NCBI GenBank assembly: GCA_023898505.1 | Contig: CP060226.1 | Span: 310,001 to 374,000 of the forward strand | Source of the DNA: Candidatus Peribacteria bacterium | GTDB lineage: Bacteria > Patescibacteriota > Gracilibacteria > BD1-5 > UBA6164 | Length of the DNA stretch: 64,000 bases | Direction: 5' to 3' | In this document: positions 33,732 to 42,877 of the stretch, piece by piece | Position numbering within the stretch: position 1 is the stretch's first letter | How the letters are laid out: each line of letters starts with the position of its first letter | The notes under the pieces: generated by a model | The model's input: only the letters and a program-made list of their open reading frames with translations | Databases searched by the model: none | What the model was told of the DNA's origin: nothing | Made by a program: the position numbers and the translations under genes

Positions 33732-34538
33732 GAATACTTACATGGACTCAAAAAAGAACTTCAATACCGTAACTATTCGTTTCAAACTATAAAAGCATAT
33801 ACTGGGTGTATTCAGTATTTTCTAAATACACTTAAAAAAGACCCAACTACAGTCTCAAGAGATGAAATTATAGACTTTCTCCTTCACTTACAACACCAAA
33901 AAAAGGCACCCAAAACTATCAACATATACAAAGAAGCAATAAAGTTTTTTTATCATGAAGTACTCAAAACAAAACAAGAGCTTGATATTCGTTTTTCACG
34001 AGAAGCAAAAAAGTTACCAGTAGTATTATCAAGAGAAGAAATACATACACTCCTCTCAAATATCAAAAATACGAAGCATCGTCTCATGATAGCTCTTTCC
34101 TATGGCGCATGACTTCGTGTCTCAGATGTGGTCAATCTACAAGTTGGGGATATAGATTTTGATACCCTCACCCTGCATATAAAATGAGGAAAAGGAAATA
34201 AAGATAGGATTACTGTTTTCCCTGAATCTTTGGAAAATGCACTTTTATTTCTCTGTGATAGAAAAGAAGGGAAAGAACTCGTTTTTAAGTCGCAGAGATG
34301 AAGCAAGTTTTCTTCTCGTAGTCTACAAAAAGTATTCTCAGAAGCGTTGAAAAGATCCCATATCAAAAAACTAGCGACCTTTCATAGTCTTCGTCATAGC
34401 TTTGCTACGCACCTACTTGAAAATGGGACGGATATACGATATATCCAAGATCTACTTGGTCACGCAAATATACGTACAACCCAAATATATACCCAAGTCA
34501 TGAACCCATGATTTAAAAATATCAAGTCACCCCTCTAA
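33717..34538 (+). CDS. Integron-type tyrosine recombinase (IntI-like)
   Basis: A 273-residue site-specific recombinase. N-terminal SAM-like core-binding domain ([20 protein letters not shown]). The catalytic domain has Arg I in [13 protein letters not shown] (first Gly of GLR is TGA), Lys in [34 protein letters not shown] with the nucleophile Tyr, and a C-terminal NIKSPL as in IntI and related XerCD-like enzymes. It is shorter than IntI1 (337 aa): the stretch before HSLRHSF lacks the IntI-specific insertion. Position and orientation next to the array support an integron integrase. Confidence 0.88.
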
Positions 34539-34539
34539 T

Positions 34540-35578
34540 ATGCGCGACATTAATACATTCCTCGAAAAATACTATCAAACATGAGACCCCATCATCCTCG
34601 CCTGCTCCTGAGGACCAGACTCGATGTTTCTCTTGTATCATCTGCTCAAAACACCATACAAACATCAACTAGTAGTATGTTATTTTAATCACAAAACCCG
34701 TCCAGAAACCGATGAAGAAGAAGCATTTTTAGAAGAACTTGGGAAAAAAGAAGGATTCAAGGTAGAGATTGCCAGTTGTGATTTCCAGAAGATACAGTCA
34801 CTCTATCCGAGTAAAAGTTTTGAAGAACTCGCTCGAGAAAAACGCTACGCCTTTTTTGATGCGATTCTCCACATCTACAAAGCTCGATACATCATCACTG
34901 CCCACCATCTCGATGACCGTATTGAGACATTTTTCTTCAATCTCCTTCGAGGGACAAAACTGACGGGACTTATCAATATGACCGAAAAAAATGGAGCCAT
35001 CCTCCGCCCACTCCTCGGCATACAAAAACAAGATATCCTGAGCTATCTTGAAGAAAACAAACTCCACTATTTTGAAGATGCCACCAATACCGATACTACG
35101 ATTACCAGAAATTATCTCCGCCACAAAGTCCTCCCGCTCTTTGAACAGGTAAATACTCATTATAAAGGAAATACCGAAAAATTGATACACTATTTTTCTG
35201 AAATGAAAGCATATATCGATGAAGAAGTAGAAAGGTTTCTACAGCATGAATTGTCATCTTGAGCAAATCCCGAGAGCTTGGGAGAAGTCGAAAGTTCCCT
35301 CGCACCATGAAAAAGAGATTCTTCGACTCCGCTCAGAATGACACAAAAAATATGAACGAGAAGTTTTAACCTCAACTCTTTCTTTTCTCTCTCTCCTTTT
35401 CTCCAAAAAGAAGTCATCCGTAAGCTCTTTTTTGATGCGAATAACTCTTCAACGATTGGTTTATCGGAAGCCAACATTGCTGAAATCCTGAAGTTCATCA
35501 GTGATCCCAATGGAAATACCGTGAAAGAAATCAAAAATCTCAAACTCTATAAAAAGTGAAAAAAAGTGTATTTTTAGT
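34540..35578 (+). CDS. tilS: tRNA(Ile)-lysidine synthetase, with in-frame repeat insertion
   Basis: About 345 residues under code 25, starting 1 bp after the integrase stop. It adds lysine to C34 of the CAU-anticodon tRNA-Ile. The PP-loop ACSGGPDSMFLLYHL contains a TGA-coded Gly, followed by HLDDRIETFFFNLLRG and DATNTDTTITRNYLRHKVLP. Positions about 35246-35345 (ANPESLGEVESS onward) correspond to a dispersed repeat, ending in CGACTCCGCTCAGAATGACA, that is inserted in frame. After it, helical coding resumes (KEVIRKLFFDANNSSTIGLS). Stop is TAG near 35576. Confidence 0.85.
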
Positions 35579-35741
35579 TTGACAGTAGTACAAAATTATC
35601 TATCATAATTATGCAAGGTGTCTGACATTACTTCAGGTGCTACCATAAGTCGCTAAGTATTGTCTGTACAGTTAAATAAGTAGGTGAAATTCTGAAAGTT
35701 TAATTGTTCTTGGGTTACAATCCCAATCCTTGCACCAAATT

Positions 35742-35810
35742 CTGCAAACCGCTGTAGTATTGGCGGTTTGCAAATAACAAAAGAGAGCTGCCCAAGGGCA
35801 GCTCTCTTTC
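35742..35810. terminator. Two hairpins between tilS and the 3D-domain gene
   Basis: GCAAACCGC/GCGGTTTGC (35742-35770) and AGAGAGCTGCCC/GGGCAGCTCTCT (35782-35809) with a following T-rich stretch. The second likely terminates both converging transcripts. The 240 bp before it (35579-35741) have no convincing gene; one 22-codon ORF at 35610 is too short to support. Confidence 0.65.
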
Positions 35811-35821
35811 CATCATTGAGA

Positions 35822-37276
35822 CTATATCTTTTCTTCAACTTGTTCTTTCATCATCGCTACATCTATCTCTTCGGCTTCAAGTTTTTCTTGAAGTATTTTT
35901 TTTGCAATATCTTTTTCCAGTTGCGCTCTGGTTCCTGGACCTACGAGTCCTGCTCACAAGTCGCCTGAGGATACAATCACTCCCCTATCTATCTGATAGG
36001 CAATAATTGCTTTCTTGGTAACATCTCAAAAGATAGCGGTATCATCGTAATCAAAAAATCCAAAATCTTTGAGAAGTAACTGGAGTTCACGAACCGATGG
36101 AGAAGTCTGCCCATACGATACGGAACCTAATTCTTGTAATTTCTCTTTTGCTTCAGCATTTGCTGCTTCCTCAAGAACCTTATATCTTGCTTCGAGTTCT
36201 TCTTGGCGATGTTTCATCTCATAGTACTCGAGAAGTTTTTCTTTGAGAGAAGCTCGAGTCTTTGGACCATAGTATCCTGCTCCAGCATCACCATCAGAGT
36301 CAATCACTTCATACTTCAACTGATAATTTAACACACTGTTTTTTACAGAGTTATATACACCATCGATTTCTCCATCATAGAGCGACATCTCGGTAAGTAC
36401 TTTTTGCAAATATGCTATTTCTTCTTTGTTTTCGAGACCACGATCAAAGATATCTGGCATATCTTCCGTAGCTGTTTCTTGATCCACTTCTAGTTCTTCA
36501 GATACGAGATCTCCCGATAAGTACGCTTCTAAAAATGCTTCTCTCGTCTTTTTCCCCCAGTATCCCGCCCCAACATCATACTCACTGTTCACAATCTCTT
36601 GTCTTTTCTGAAATTCAAACACGACACTCATCGTCTCATAATTATAGACTCCATCCACCTCTCCATGATATAGTCCTGCTTCTATGAAGAGTGATTGAAG
36701 TGCACGTATATCTTGAGCACTACTTCCCTTTCCAATAGAAAGAGAAAAAATCTGTGGTATCTTCTGGAGACCATCAGCTGCCCAGAGAGGCGATGGTACT
36801 TTTTCGACATCTATCGTCGTTTTTGTATCCGTAGCCATAAATCTTCCCTTTACGGTTCTTTTTCCCCAGTAAAGAGCACGCCTCAGACCTTCTTCTCCAT
36901 ACCCCATCCATACATCGATACGATCATGCGCATACCCCCTATTTCCAGCTGTTACAATCGCTCCTCCTCTATCTTCTACGCTTCCGATACCAAGTCCTTC
37001 AAGATAAATCTTGGTTCCAAAATTATAGCCCTGAGGCGCTGCCAACATTCCTTCAAATACTCCTTTCCCAGAAGCTCCGCGAACGCCATGACCATTGAGA
37101 CGGATCTCGTCTTCATAGTTTCCCTTGAGGTAGTACTTTTGATCAGGAAGTGGAGAGTAGTATGCCGTCACAACAAAATACTTTTCTCCCTGGAGTTCTT
37201 CATCTGCCCCTGTTTGAAAAGGTACATTGAGACAGATAATTCCCAAAAGTGCTAACATAGCGATAATTTGTTTCAT
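35822..37276 (-). CDS. Exported 3D-domain protein with three peptidoglycan-binding repeats
   Basis: A 484-residue protein. Signal peptide (KQIIAMLALLGIICLNVPF), then a 3D domain of the MltA/RlpA-like double-psi barrel fold (FVVTAYYSPLPDQKYYLKGN, GTKIYLEGLGIGSVEDRGGA, DRIDVWMGYGEEG; the three Asp name the family). Three PGBD-like repeats follow (SIGKGSSAQDIRALQSLF, NKEEIAYLQKVLTEMSLYDG, SPSVRELQLLLKDFGFFD), each ending G.GY.G.KTR. Two TGA glycines near the C-terminus extend it beyond 36026. Probably remodels or binds cell wall. A paralogue lies at 38175. The start at 37276 was chosen for the signal peptide. Confidence 0.85.
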
Positions 37277-37317
37277 ATTTATGTTTTTATTTTTAGTAAT
37301 CAGCATTAGGTTAACCC

Positions 37318-37345
37318 GTCATTCCTGCGTAGGCAGGAATCTATA
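37318..37345. repeat. Dispersed palindrome ATTCCTGC/GCAGGAAT
   Basis: GTCATTCCTGCGTAGGCAGGAATCT: an 8-bp inverted repeat around GTAG. Copies occur at 41672-41697 and, inside uvrC coding sequence, at 43382-43408. Confidence 0.75.
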
Positions 37346-37505
37346 ATTTATTTTTCCATACAGAATTCGTAACCTACTACTGTCATCCTGAGTCCCGAGT
37401 TCGGGAAAGGATCTCCCCAAACAAACTCCCCCTTTAAATCTTCTTTATTTTAGCAGATACCAGAGCCATATGACAAATAAAAACAGAAAAAAGTGAAAAA
37501 ATAAT

Positions 37506-37759
37506 TTGACTTTTATTTATAAATAATTATAGTGATTTTACCCTCGGGAGAGTCCATAAAGGTTTAGTAAAAAAACGTAAGGCGACCAAAAAAACAAAGG
37601 TCGAATACGCCAGAACACGAACCTGGACAAAAAAAGGGTCCGATTCCCTGCTCCCGTAAAATTCGAAAGTCCGCTTTTACAGAATAATAGCGCGTGCTTG
37701 AAGAATATCCCCCGCCCTAGGTGGTTTTGGCGGTCCCCCCACGGGGTACCGCTTTTTTT
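37506..37759 (+). ncRNA. Candidate structured RNA 1 (about 220 nt) with promoter and terminator
   Basis: Promoter TTGACT (37506) and TATAGT (37528), 16-bp spacer; transcript from about 37540. Stems visible: CGGGAG/CTCCCG closing GTCC/GGAC, GGTT/AACC and GGCGACC/GGTCG with outer GGCG/CGCC, plus a T-arm-like AGGG-TCCGATT-CCCT. It ends in the strong terminator GCGGTCCCC/GGGGTACCGC plus seven T (37730-37759). GC content is well above the flanks and there is no ORF. Not recognisable as RNase P, SRP, 6S or tmRNA. Confidence 0.6.
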
Positions 37760-37774
37760 ATTCTCAAAAATCAA

Positions 37775-38131
37775 TTGACAATACAATAAAACTTATATAA
37801 TAATTAAACTCTCACTCAAGGATTGCATCCTTTGATTGAGAAACAGAACAGTAAAAGTCCTGGTTATGGTATATCATCACCTGTTATACAAGAAACTCAA
37901 GGAAACTGAGTATTTCTTGAGATAACAGAGACACGATGAGAATATCATAGGAAAGGAGTTTTTTGACTCCAAACCCTGAGCTGCTTCAAGCGCTCCTAGG
38001 CGACTCTTTTTACTCTCCTCTCAAATTTGAGATGTGAGAGAAAGTTTTTTGCGGTGCGGCGACCGCGAGTTTGTCCGATAGTGTACCAGAAGTATATCCC
38101 CCTCTCTTCTGGTCCACTACCGGACTTTTTT
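37775..38131 (+). ncRNA. Candidate structured RNA 2 (about 320 nt) with promoter and terminator
   Basis: Begins right after RNA 1. TTGACA at 37775 and TATAAT at 37796 (15-bp spacer); transcript from about 37808. Contains several stems (CTCAAGGATTGCATCCTTTGA region, ACTCAAGGAAACTGAGT, GGAGTTTTTTGACTCC, TCTCAAATTTGAGA) and ends in a long hairpin, GTCCGATAGTG..CCAGAAG/CTTCTGG..CACTACCGGAC, followed by T6 (38074-38131). No ORF. The size would fit RNase P RNA, but its conserved GAGGAAAGTCC and ACAGAA-GGCTTA blocks are not apparent. Confidence 0.55.
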
Positions 38132-38174
38132 ATTGCTTTAAAAAAGTCCCGAATTCGGGACTTTTTTCATCTTT

Positions 38175-39155
38175 CTATAATTGCATCTGTAGGTACTGAA
38201 GCATACGCTTCTTGTCTTCGTTTTTTGTACGAGCGATATAGCTACTGATCCTTTTCTTGAGATTTTCTTTATAGCGTAGAAATTTGGCTTCGTTTCATCA
38301 CGACTGTTTGGTAAGGTACACATCTATACGATCTGCAAGTCTCTGGAGGCGAATCTTTTCGTTGAGACTAAGAAGAGAGATGTCTACCACGATAAAAGGT
38401 GGAGATTCCTCTTGGACAAGGGTATCTGAATACTCTTGCCTGAGAGCTGCCATGGTTTGTGGTCAAAAATACCCAGCTCCCCAATCATCATCTGCGGTGA
38501 TAATCCCTGATTTTTTCTGATAGGCAAGGAGTGTGGAAGCAATAGAATCATACTGACCATCAACTTCTCACCTATAGATCTCTAAGTCTTTAAATAGGTT
38601 TTGTAACTGGGTCACCTCTCCTGTACCAGATTCTGGAGTCACGGTAAGTTTTTCGTACTTATGAAACACCGTCTTTTTAAACTGAAGAGTGACAGCAGTA
38701 TCTGAGTCTACAAACTGACCATAGAGTTTTCTTTTCCCCCAGTTTTTCGCACGGGCAAGACCATCATCACCTTTTCCAAACCAAAGATCAAGACGGTCAC
38801 ACTCATGCTTATCACTTTCCTCTGTACTGACAATTGCCCCTCCTCTATCAGCGACCTCTCAGACGCCATATCCCTCCAGATAGATTTTTGTACCAAATGC
38901 GTAGGTCTTGGGGGCAGCAATCATCCCAGTAAACACTTCTTTTCCTGAAGCCCCGTGAGTTCCACGACCATTGAGTCGGATATCTGCCTCATAACTTCCT
39001 TTCATATAGCTGTCTTGATCGGGCAGGGGCGAATAATACGCCGTAACAATAAAACACTGCTTCGATTCGTCAGCAGCAAATACTTGATGATGTTGAAGTC
39101 CTGAAAATAGAACTAATGATAGGAGCATAAGAAGTATGCTCTGTAGCCATTTCAT
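38175..39155 (-). CDS. Exported 3D-domain protein with one peptidoglycan-binding repeat
   Basis: A 326-residue paralogue of the product of 35822-37276. Signal peptide (KWLQSILLMLLSLVLFSGLQ), 3D domain (FIVTAYYSPLPDQDSYMKGS, GTKIYLEGYGVGEVADRGGA, CDRLDLWFGKGDDG), one PGBD (TGEVTQLQNLFKDLEIYRGE, ending DWGAGYFGPQT) and a basic C-terminal tail. Five TGA codons are Gly, including the one after LEGYGV that aligns with GIGS of the paralogue. The two genes flank the two candidate RNAs. Confidence 0.82.
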
Positions 39156-39839
39156 AGCATTGTTTTTAAAGTAAAGCCCCGTAAGTATATAGATTTCTTC
39201 TAAAAAGCAAGCTTTGTAGATTTTATGTCCAACATCTTAAACTTACTTTCTGCTTACTTTTGTGACCAAAAGTAACAAAAGTCCTTCTTGGTTGGTAGAT
39301 TTAGAAACTAAATATCTCAAGTCAGAAGAAAGGTATAAACTTTTTTGATGTGTATCATCTGGGATTTTTAAGGGTGAAACTTTGCCATAAAACAAGAGAT
39401 AAAACATTCTAGTCTCATCTGCAAAGATTTTCACCCTTGAATTCTTTTGCTACTTTTGGAATCAAAAGTAGATAAAAAAAGATACCATCATAAACCAAAG
39501 ATGGTACAGACAAGTGGTAGATGATAAACAAAGTATCTAAATGACTTTTGAGAGATTCTTCGATTCCTCCACAATACTAAAGATTACTACTTTTGAGTAC
39601 AAAAGTAAGGAAGAAAATCAATTATAGATTCCTCTACCCCAAGAGTATTGGTTCGAACAATGGTTCATAAACTCACCAAGTCTCACTGGCACCTACGCAG
39701 AAATGACGAGACCTCGGGACCACCTCTCCCGCTAAAACGGGAGCAGGGTAAGATGTTGGGATGGATTAAAAGATTGCTTCATTACATTCGCAATGACAAC
39801 AACTTTCCCCTTTCTATTTTACCCTAATCCCTCTCTCAC
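39156..39839. repeat. Gene-free stretch of dispersed repeats
   Basis: No supported ORF. It contains palindromes of the type TACTTTTG-nnnn-CAAAAGTA (39247, 39448, 39585) and a segment TTTTTAAGGGTGAAACTTTG...ACATTCTAGTCTCATCT (39361-39421) that recurs at 41475-41531. This looks like decayed or non-autonomous mobile repeat DNA. Confidence 0.6.
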
Positions 39840-40403
39840 CTATTCCCCTGCTCCAACCACTACCTTCGCATGCCTCAGGACTCTTCCACTGAGCATATAC
39901 CCCTTTTCAAATTCATCACAGATAATTCCTTCTTCTTTCCCTGGAACTTGAGTCATCACATCGTGCTTTTCTGGATCAACTGACTCACCAATGGAGACAA
40001 ACCCTTCTACTCCGAGCTTCTCTAAATCTTTTTTGAGTGATTTTTCAAGGGCTACCACTCCTTCATACAATACTCCTGTTTGCATATCCTCTGGCGTATT
40101 CGCAATCATGCGTTCCAAATCATCCACACGTGGAAGTATCTTTTTAAAGATATCTGACTTCAAGAAAAAGATCATATCATCTCTATCTCGTTCTGTACGT
40201 TTTTTAAAGTTTTCAAAATCAGCCTGAGTCCTCAAGAGAGCATCTTTTAATTGAGTAACCTCAGTACTCTCACCATGTTGTGCCGATTCTAGTTTTTCTT
40301 CTTCTACCTCTCCTTCATCATTTTCTATTTCTTCAATCTCTTCTTCCATTTCCTCTAGGATATCTACCTCTTCTTGCTCGTGTTTATCGTGTTGTTGTGA
40401 CAT
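39840..40403 (-). CDS. grpE: Nucleotide exchange factor GrpE
   Basis: A 187-residue GrpE. A highly acidic N-terminal tail (EEMEEEIEEIENDEGEVEEE), a long helix (LRTQADFENFKKRTERDRDDM) and the C-terminal beta domain (VEGFVSIGESVDPEKHDVM, GYMLSGRVLRHAKVVVG) match the family. It releases ADP from DnaK. No dnaK or dnaJ neighbours in the window. No TGA glycine, which is unusual for a backbone gene of this size with 14 glycines. Start ATG preceded by an AT-rich leader. Confidence 0.95.
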   Translation of the reverse strand: MSQQHDKHEQEEVDILEEMEEEIEEIENDEGEVEEEKLESAQHGESTEVTQLKDALLRTQADFENFKKRTERDRDDMIFFLKSDIFKKILPRVDDLERMIANTPEDMQTGVLYEGVVALEKSLKKDLEKLGVEGFVSIGESVDPEKHDVMTQVPGKEEGIICDEFEKGYMLSGRVLRHAKVVVGAGE

Positions 40404-40549
40404 AATAGGTCATTTCTTAAAAATCTAAAGTACCCCCAGAGTATATAAAAAACTCTCAAAAATCAAGTCATATCTTTGAAGCTTTACTTTTTTACAAATG
40501 ACAATACTATTTGATTATCGTTTTATTAGTCTATTTACCGAATATACCC

Positions 40550-41368
40550 ATGAAGATCATCAGTTGGAATGTAAATGGAATCCGTGCGGTAGCAAAAAAG
40601 GGATTCAAAGAATTTATCGAACAAGAACAAGCAGATATCTACTGTATCCAGGAAACCAAGGCCTTTGAAGAACAGTTTCTAAAAGAAATTGGTGGTTTTG
40701 ACGGGTATGAATACGTCTGGCATGCGGGAGAACGTCCTGGGTATGCAGGAACAGCAATATTTTATAAACATGGTATCAATGCAACAGATACAAGAAAACA
40801 CTTCGATGAAGTAGAGCACTTTCATACGGATGGGCGTGTTACCGAACTTAGATTTTCACCCCCCTCTAACTCCCCCCTTACCAAGGAGGGACGACAAATA
40901 GTACTATTGAACGGGTATTTTCCAAACGGAGGAACTCGTGCAGATGGAACCGAAATGGTAACCTATAAGCTGGAGTTTTATGATAAACTTATAGACTATG
41001 CAAATACTCTCGTACAACAAGGACACCAGGTCATTATGACGGGAGATTTCAATATCTGTCACACCGAAATCGACATCGCTCGCCCAAAAGAAAATGAAGA
41101 CAGTATTGGCTTCCTCCCTGTAGAACGTGCAAAAGTTGGAGAACTCTTAGATAATTGATATATCGACGTATTTCGTCATCTATACCCTGATGCTCGCGAT
41201 ATCTATAGTTGGTGGAGTTATCGTGCCGGAGCTCGCCCGAGAAATGTCGGTTGGAGGATTGATTATTTTGTCGTAAATCAAGACTTTATTGAAAATGTAC
41301 AAGATATACACTATATGACCGATATCATGGGAAGTGATCATTGTCCTGTTAAACTCACTTTAAAGTAG
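40550..41368 (+). CDS. xth: Exodeoxyribonuclease III / AP endonuclease, with small repeat insertion
   Basis: A 272-residue ExoIII-family enzyme for base-excision repair: MKIISWNVNGIRA, IYCIQETKA, GTAIFYK, LNGYFPNGG, MTGDFNICHTEIDIA, YSWWSYRAGARPRNVGWRIDY and GSDHCPVKL give the full set of catalytic motifs. One TGA (after ELLDN) is Gly. The segment SPPSNSPLTKEGR at about 40858-40893, derived from a CCCCTCTAACTCCCC/GGGAGGG-type dispersed repeat, is an in-frame insertion between RVTELRF and IVLLNG. Start set at 40550; an in-frame ATG at 40511 would add 13 residues. Confidence 0.93.
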
Positions 41369-41707
41369 GCATTTTATATGTATGTAAAACTCTATATACT
41401 CTCTGCTTATTTTTCTGACCAAAAGTAACAAATAAGAAGTAAGATAAAAACTTGTTTGATGTGTATCATCTGGGATTTTTAAGGGTGAAACTTTGCCATA
41501 AAACAAGAGAAAAAACATTCTAGTCTCATCTACCCTTGTCCCGAGGGCTCGGGATTGCTACTTTTGGAATCAAAAGTAAACTTAATTACAGATCCCACAT
41601 CAAGTATGAAATAACATTGCTATAGACATTGCATTTAAATGAATCAAAAGTAGAATAAACCAAATCTTATATAGATTCCTGCCTTCGCAGGAATGACAAA
41701 ATCAAGT
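41369..41707. repeat. Intergenic dispersed repeats
   Basis: No gene. Holds the AAGTAACAAA and TTTTTAAGGGTGAAACTTTG segments shared with 39156-39480, a CCCGAGGGCTCGGG palindrome (41528-41541) and the ATTCCTGCCTTCGCAGGAAT palindrome at 41675. Confidence 0.6.
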
Positions 41708-42373
41708 ATGAATTCCTTTGAAAAAACATTTTTTAAAAAATATATCCCAGAATGACATGAAATCATGGGAGTGATCCACCAACACTGGGTATGTATCATC
41801 GACCGACTCCTGATTCTCATCCTTCTCTTTACCGCCATCCCAAGTTTCCTCTATCTCGAATCAGATCGTTTTCAAGAAATAGTCCCATTTATTGCTTTTG
41901 AAGGATATTTATTTCTCGTTTTTTGTAAGATAATTTATGATATCTTTGATTGGTATAACGATGTCTGGATTATTACGAATGAAGGAGTAGTCGACCTCGA
42001 TTGGTCACTTTTTAAAAGTAACATGAAAACCGTAAATTATGAAAATATTGAAGGGGTGGAGGTCGAGAAAAAATGATTTGTCGATACGGTGCTAAAGAAG
42101 TGAGATATCATCATCAACAGGATTGGAGATGACAGTTTTCGCCTCCATAATGCCTTTGTTCCCTATGCTGCGATAAACGAAATAGAACGCATCAGTAAAG
42201 AAATGCAAGAAGAGGATGATGAAAGCGATAAGTTTGAGATGATGATGGAAGCACTCAGTGGAGTCGTAGAGGACTATCTGCAAAGAAATGGGATGACGAG
42301 AAAAGATATAGAAAAGAAAAAAGAAAGTATCGAAAAAGTAGAAGGAAAAGAAAATACCATAGATTTACGATAA
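41708..42373 (+). CDS. Membrane protein with bacterial PH-like domain
   Basis: A 221-residue protein under code 25. Two membrane helices (DRLLILILLFTAIPSFLYL and IAFEGYLFLVFCKIIYDIF) are followed by a bPH-type domain (WNDVWIITNEGVVDLDWS-like segment, MKTVNYENIEGVEVEKKG, VLKKGDIIINRIGDDSFRLH) and a charged helical C-terminus. Three TGA glycines. Related bPH proteins take part in membrane or envelope functions without a defined reaction. Stop TAA. Confidence 0.75.
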
Positions 42374-42431
42374 GTCTTGAAAAATGAGTATTTTCAGTAG
42401 AATATAGTCATGTATACATAACTTCAATTTT

Positions 42432-42626
42432 ATGACTACTATCACCGTTGTAAAAGATGAAAACATCCAGACACGTTTCCAAGATATAGAATCTCTGTAT
42501 GATTTTTTACACGAATATTTATTAGCGAAAAAGTTACAACATATAGAAAAAGACCCAACGAGTAAAACAATGTCTTTGGAAGAATCTTTTGATTATATCG
42601 ACGAACTCTGTGCCTCATGCAAGTAA
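42432..42626 (+). CDS. Antitoxin of a RelE/YafQ-type TA locus
   Basis: A 64-residue acidic protein (ITVVKDENIQTRFQDIESL, then MSLEESFDYIDELCASCK). The toxin ATG at 42617 overlaps its stop by 10 bp, the usual TA coupling. The family was not identified; the role is inferred from order, size and overlap. Confidence 0.7.
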   Translation: MTTITVVKDENIQTRFQDIESLYDFLHEYLLAKKLQHIEKDPTSKTMSLEESFDYIDELCASCK

Positions 42627-42877
42627 AATTCAAAAAGACCTTTGAAAAGCAGATTCAGAAACTCGGACCAAAAGTAAAAGATGCTTTCAAGGAAAGATTA
42701 CAGCTATTTATTCAAGACAAGTATAATCCTACCCTACGATACCATCACTTAAAAGGAACTCTGCAAGATTTTTCAAGTATTAATATTTCATGAGATATTC
42801 GTGCTATCTTTAAAGAAGAAGGAAATACTCTCATAATTTTTTATATGATTTGAAGTCACAGTGAACTCTATTCTTAA
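42617..42877 (+). CDS. RelE/YafQ-family toxin
   Basis: An 86-residue toxin: KFKKTFEKQIQKLGPKVKDAF, LRYHHLKGTLQDFSSINISGDIRAIFK, then IGSHSELYS. This is the same fold as the toxin at 712-969. Two TGA glycines. Its last 17 bp overlap the GTG start of uvrC, so toxin and repair gene are translationally linked. Confidence 0.85.

Larger units (their letters stand above)
6381..34538 (-). mobile_element. Integron: integrase, attI region and 16-cassette array
   Basis: A tyrosine recombinase at 33717-34538 (+) diverges from an array of 16 cassettes whose genes read away from it on the minus strand, as in classical integrons. Cassettes are bounded by 16 attC sites with R' (RYYYAAC) and R'' (GTTRRRY) boxes. 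In all 16, the six bases at the start of the cassette complement the cassette's own R'' box. Cassette spans, from attI outward: 31194-33614, 30480-31193, 27018-30479, 22806-27017, 22152-22805, 21438-22151, 20859-21437, 20205-20858, 19237-20204, 17848-19236, 14493-17847, 13525-14492, 13281-13524, 12535-13280, 8669-12534, 6477-8668. Confidence 0.9.

Noticed and set aside
35610..35678. A 22-codon ORF after tilS.
   Set aside because: Too short, no homology visible, and no ribosome-binding context.
37543..37667. A tRNA gene (acceptor-like CGGGAG/CTCCCG and T-loop TCCGATT).
   Set aside because: No D-arm or anticodon arm of proper size, T55 is C, no CCA, and the transcript continues to a terminator; kept as a candidate structured RNA.
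37538..37786. Minus-strand ORF of 82 codons.
   Set aside because: Lies across a promoter-RNA-terminator unit on the plus strand, with no plausible protein features.
37808..38131. RNase P RNA.
   Set aside because: Length fits, but the conserved GAGGAAAGTCC and ACAGAA-GGCTTA blocks are not found.
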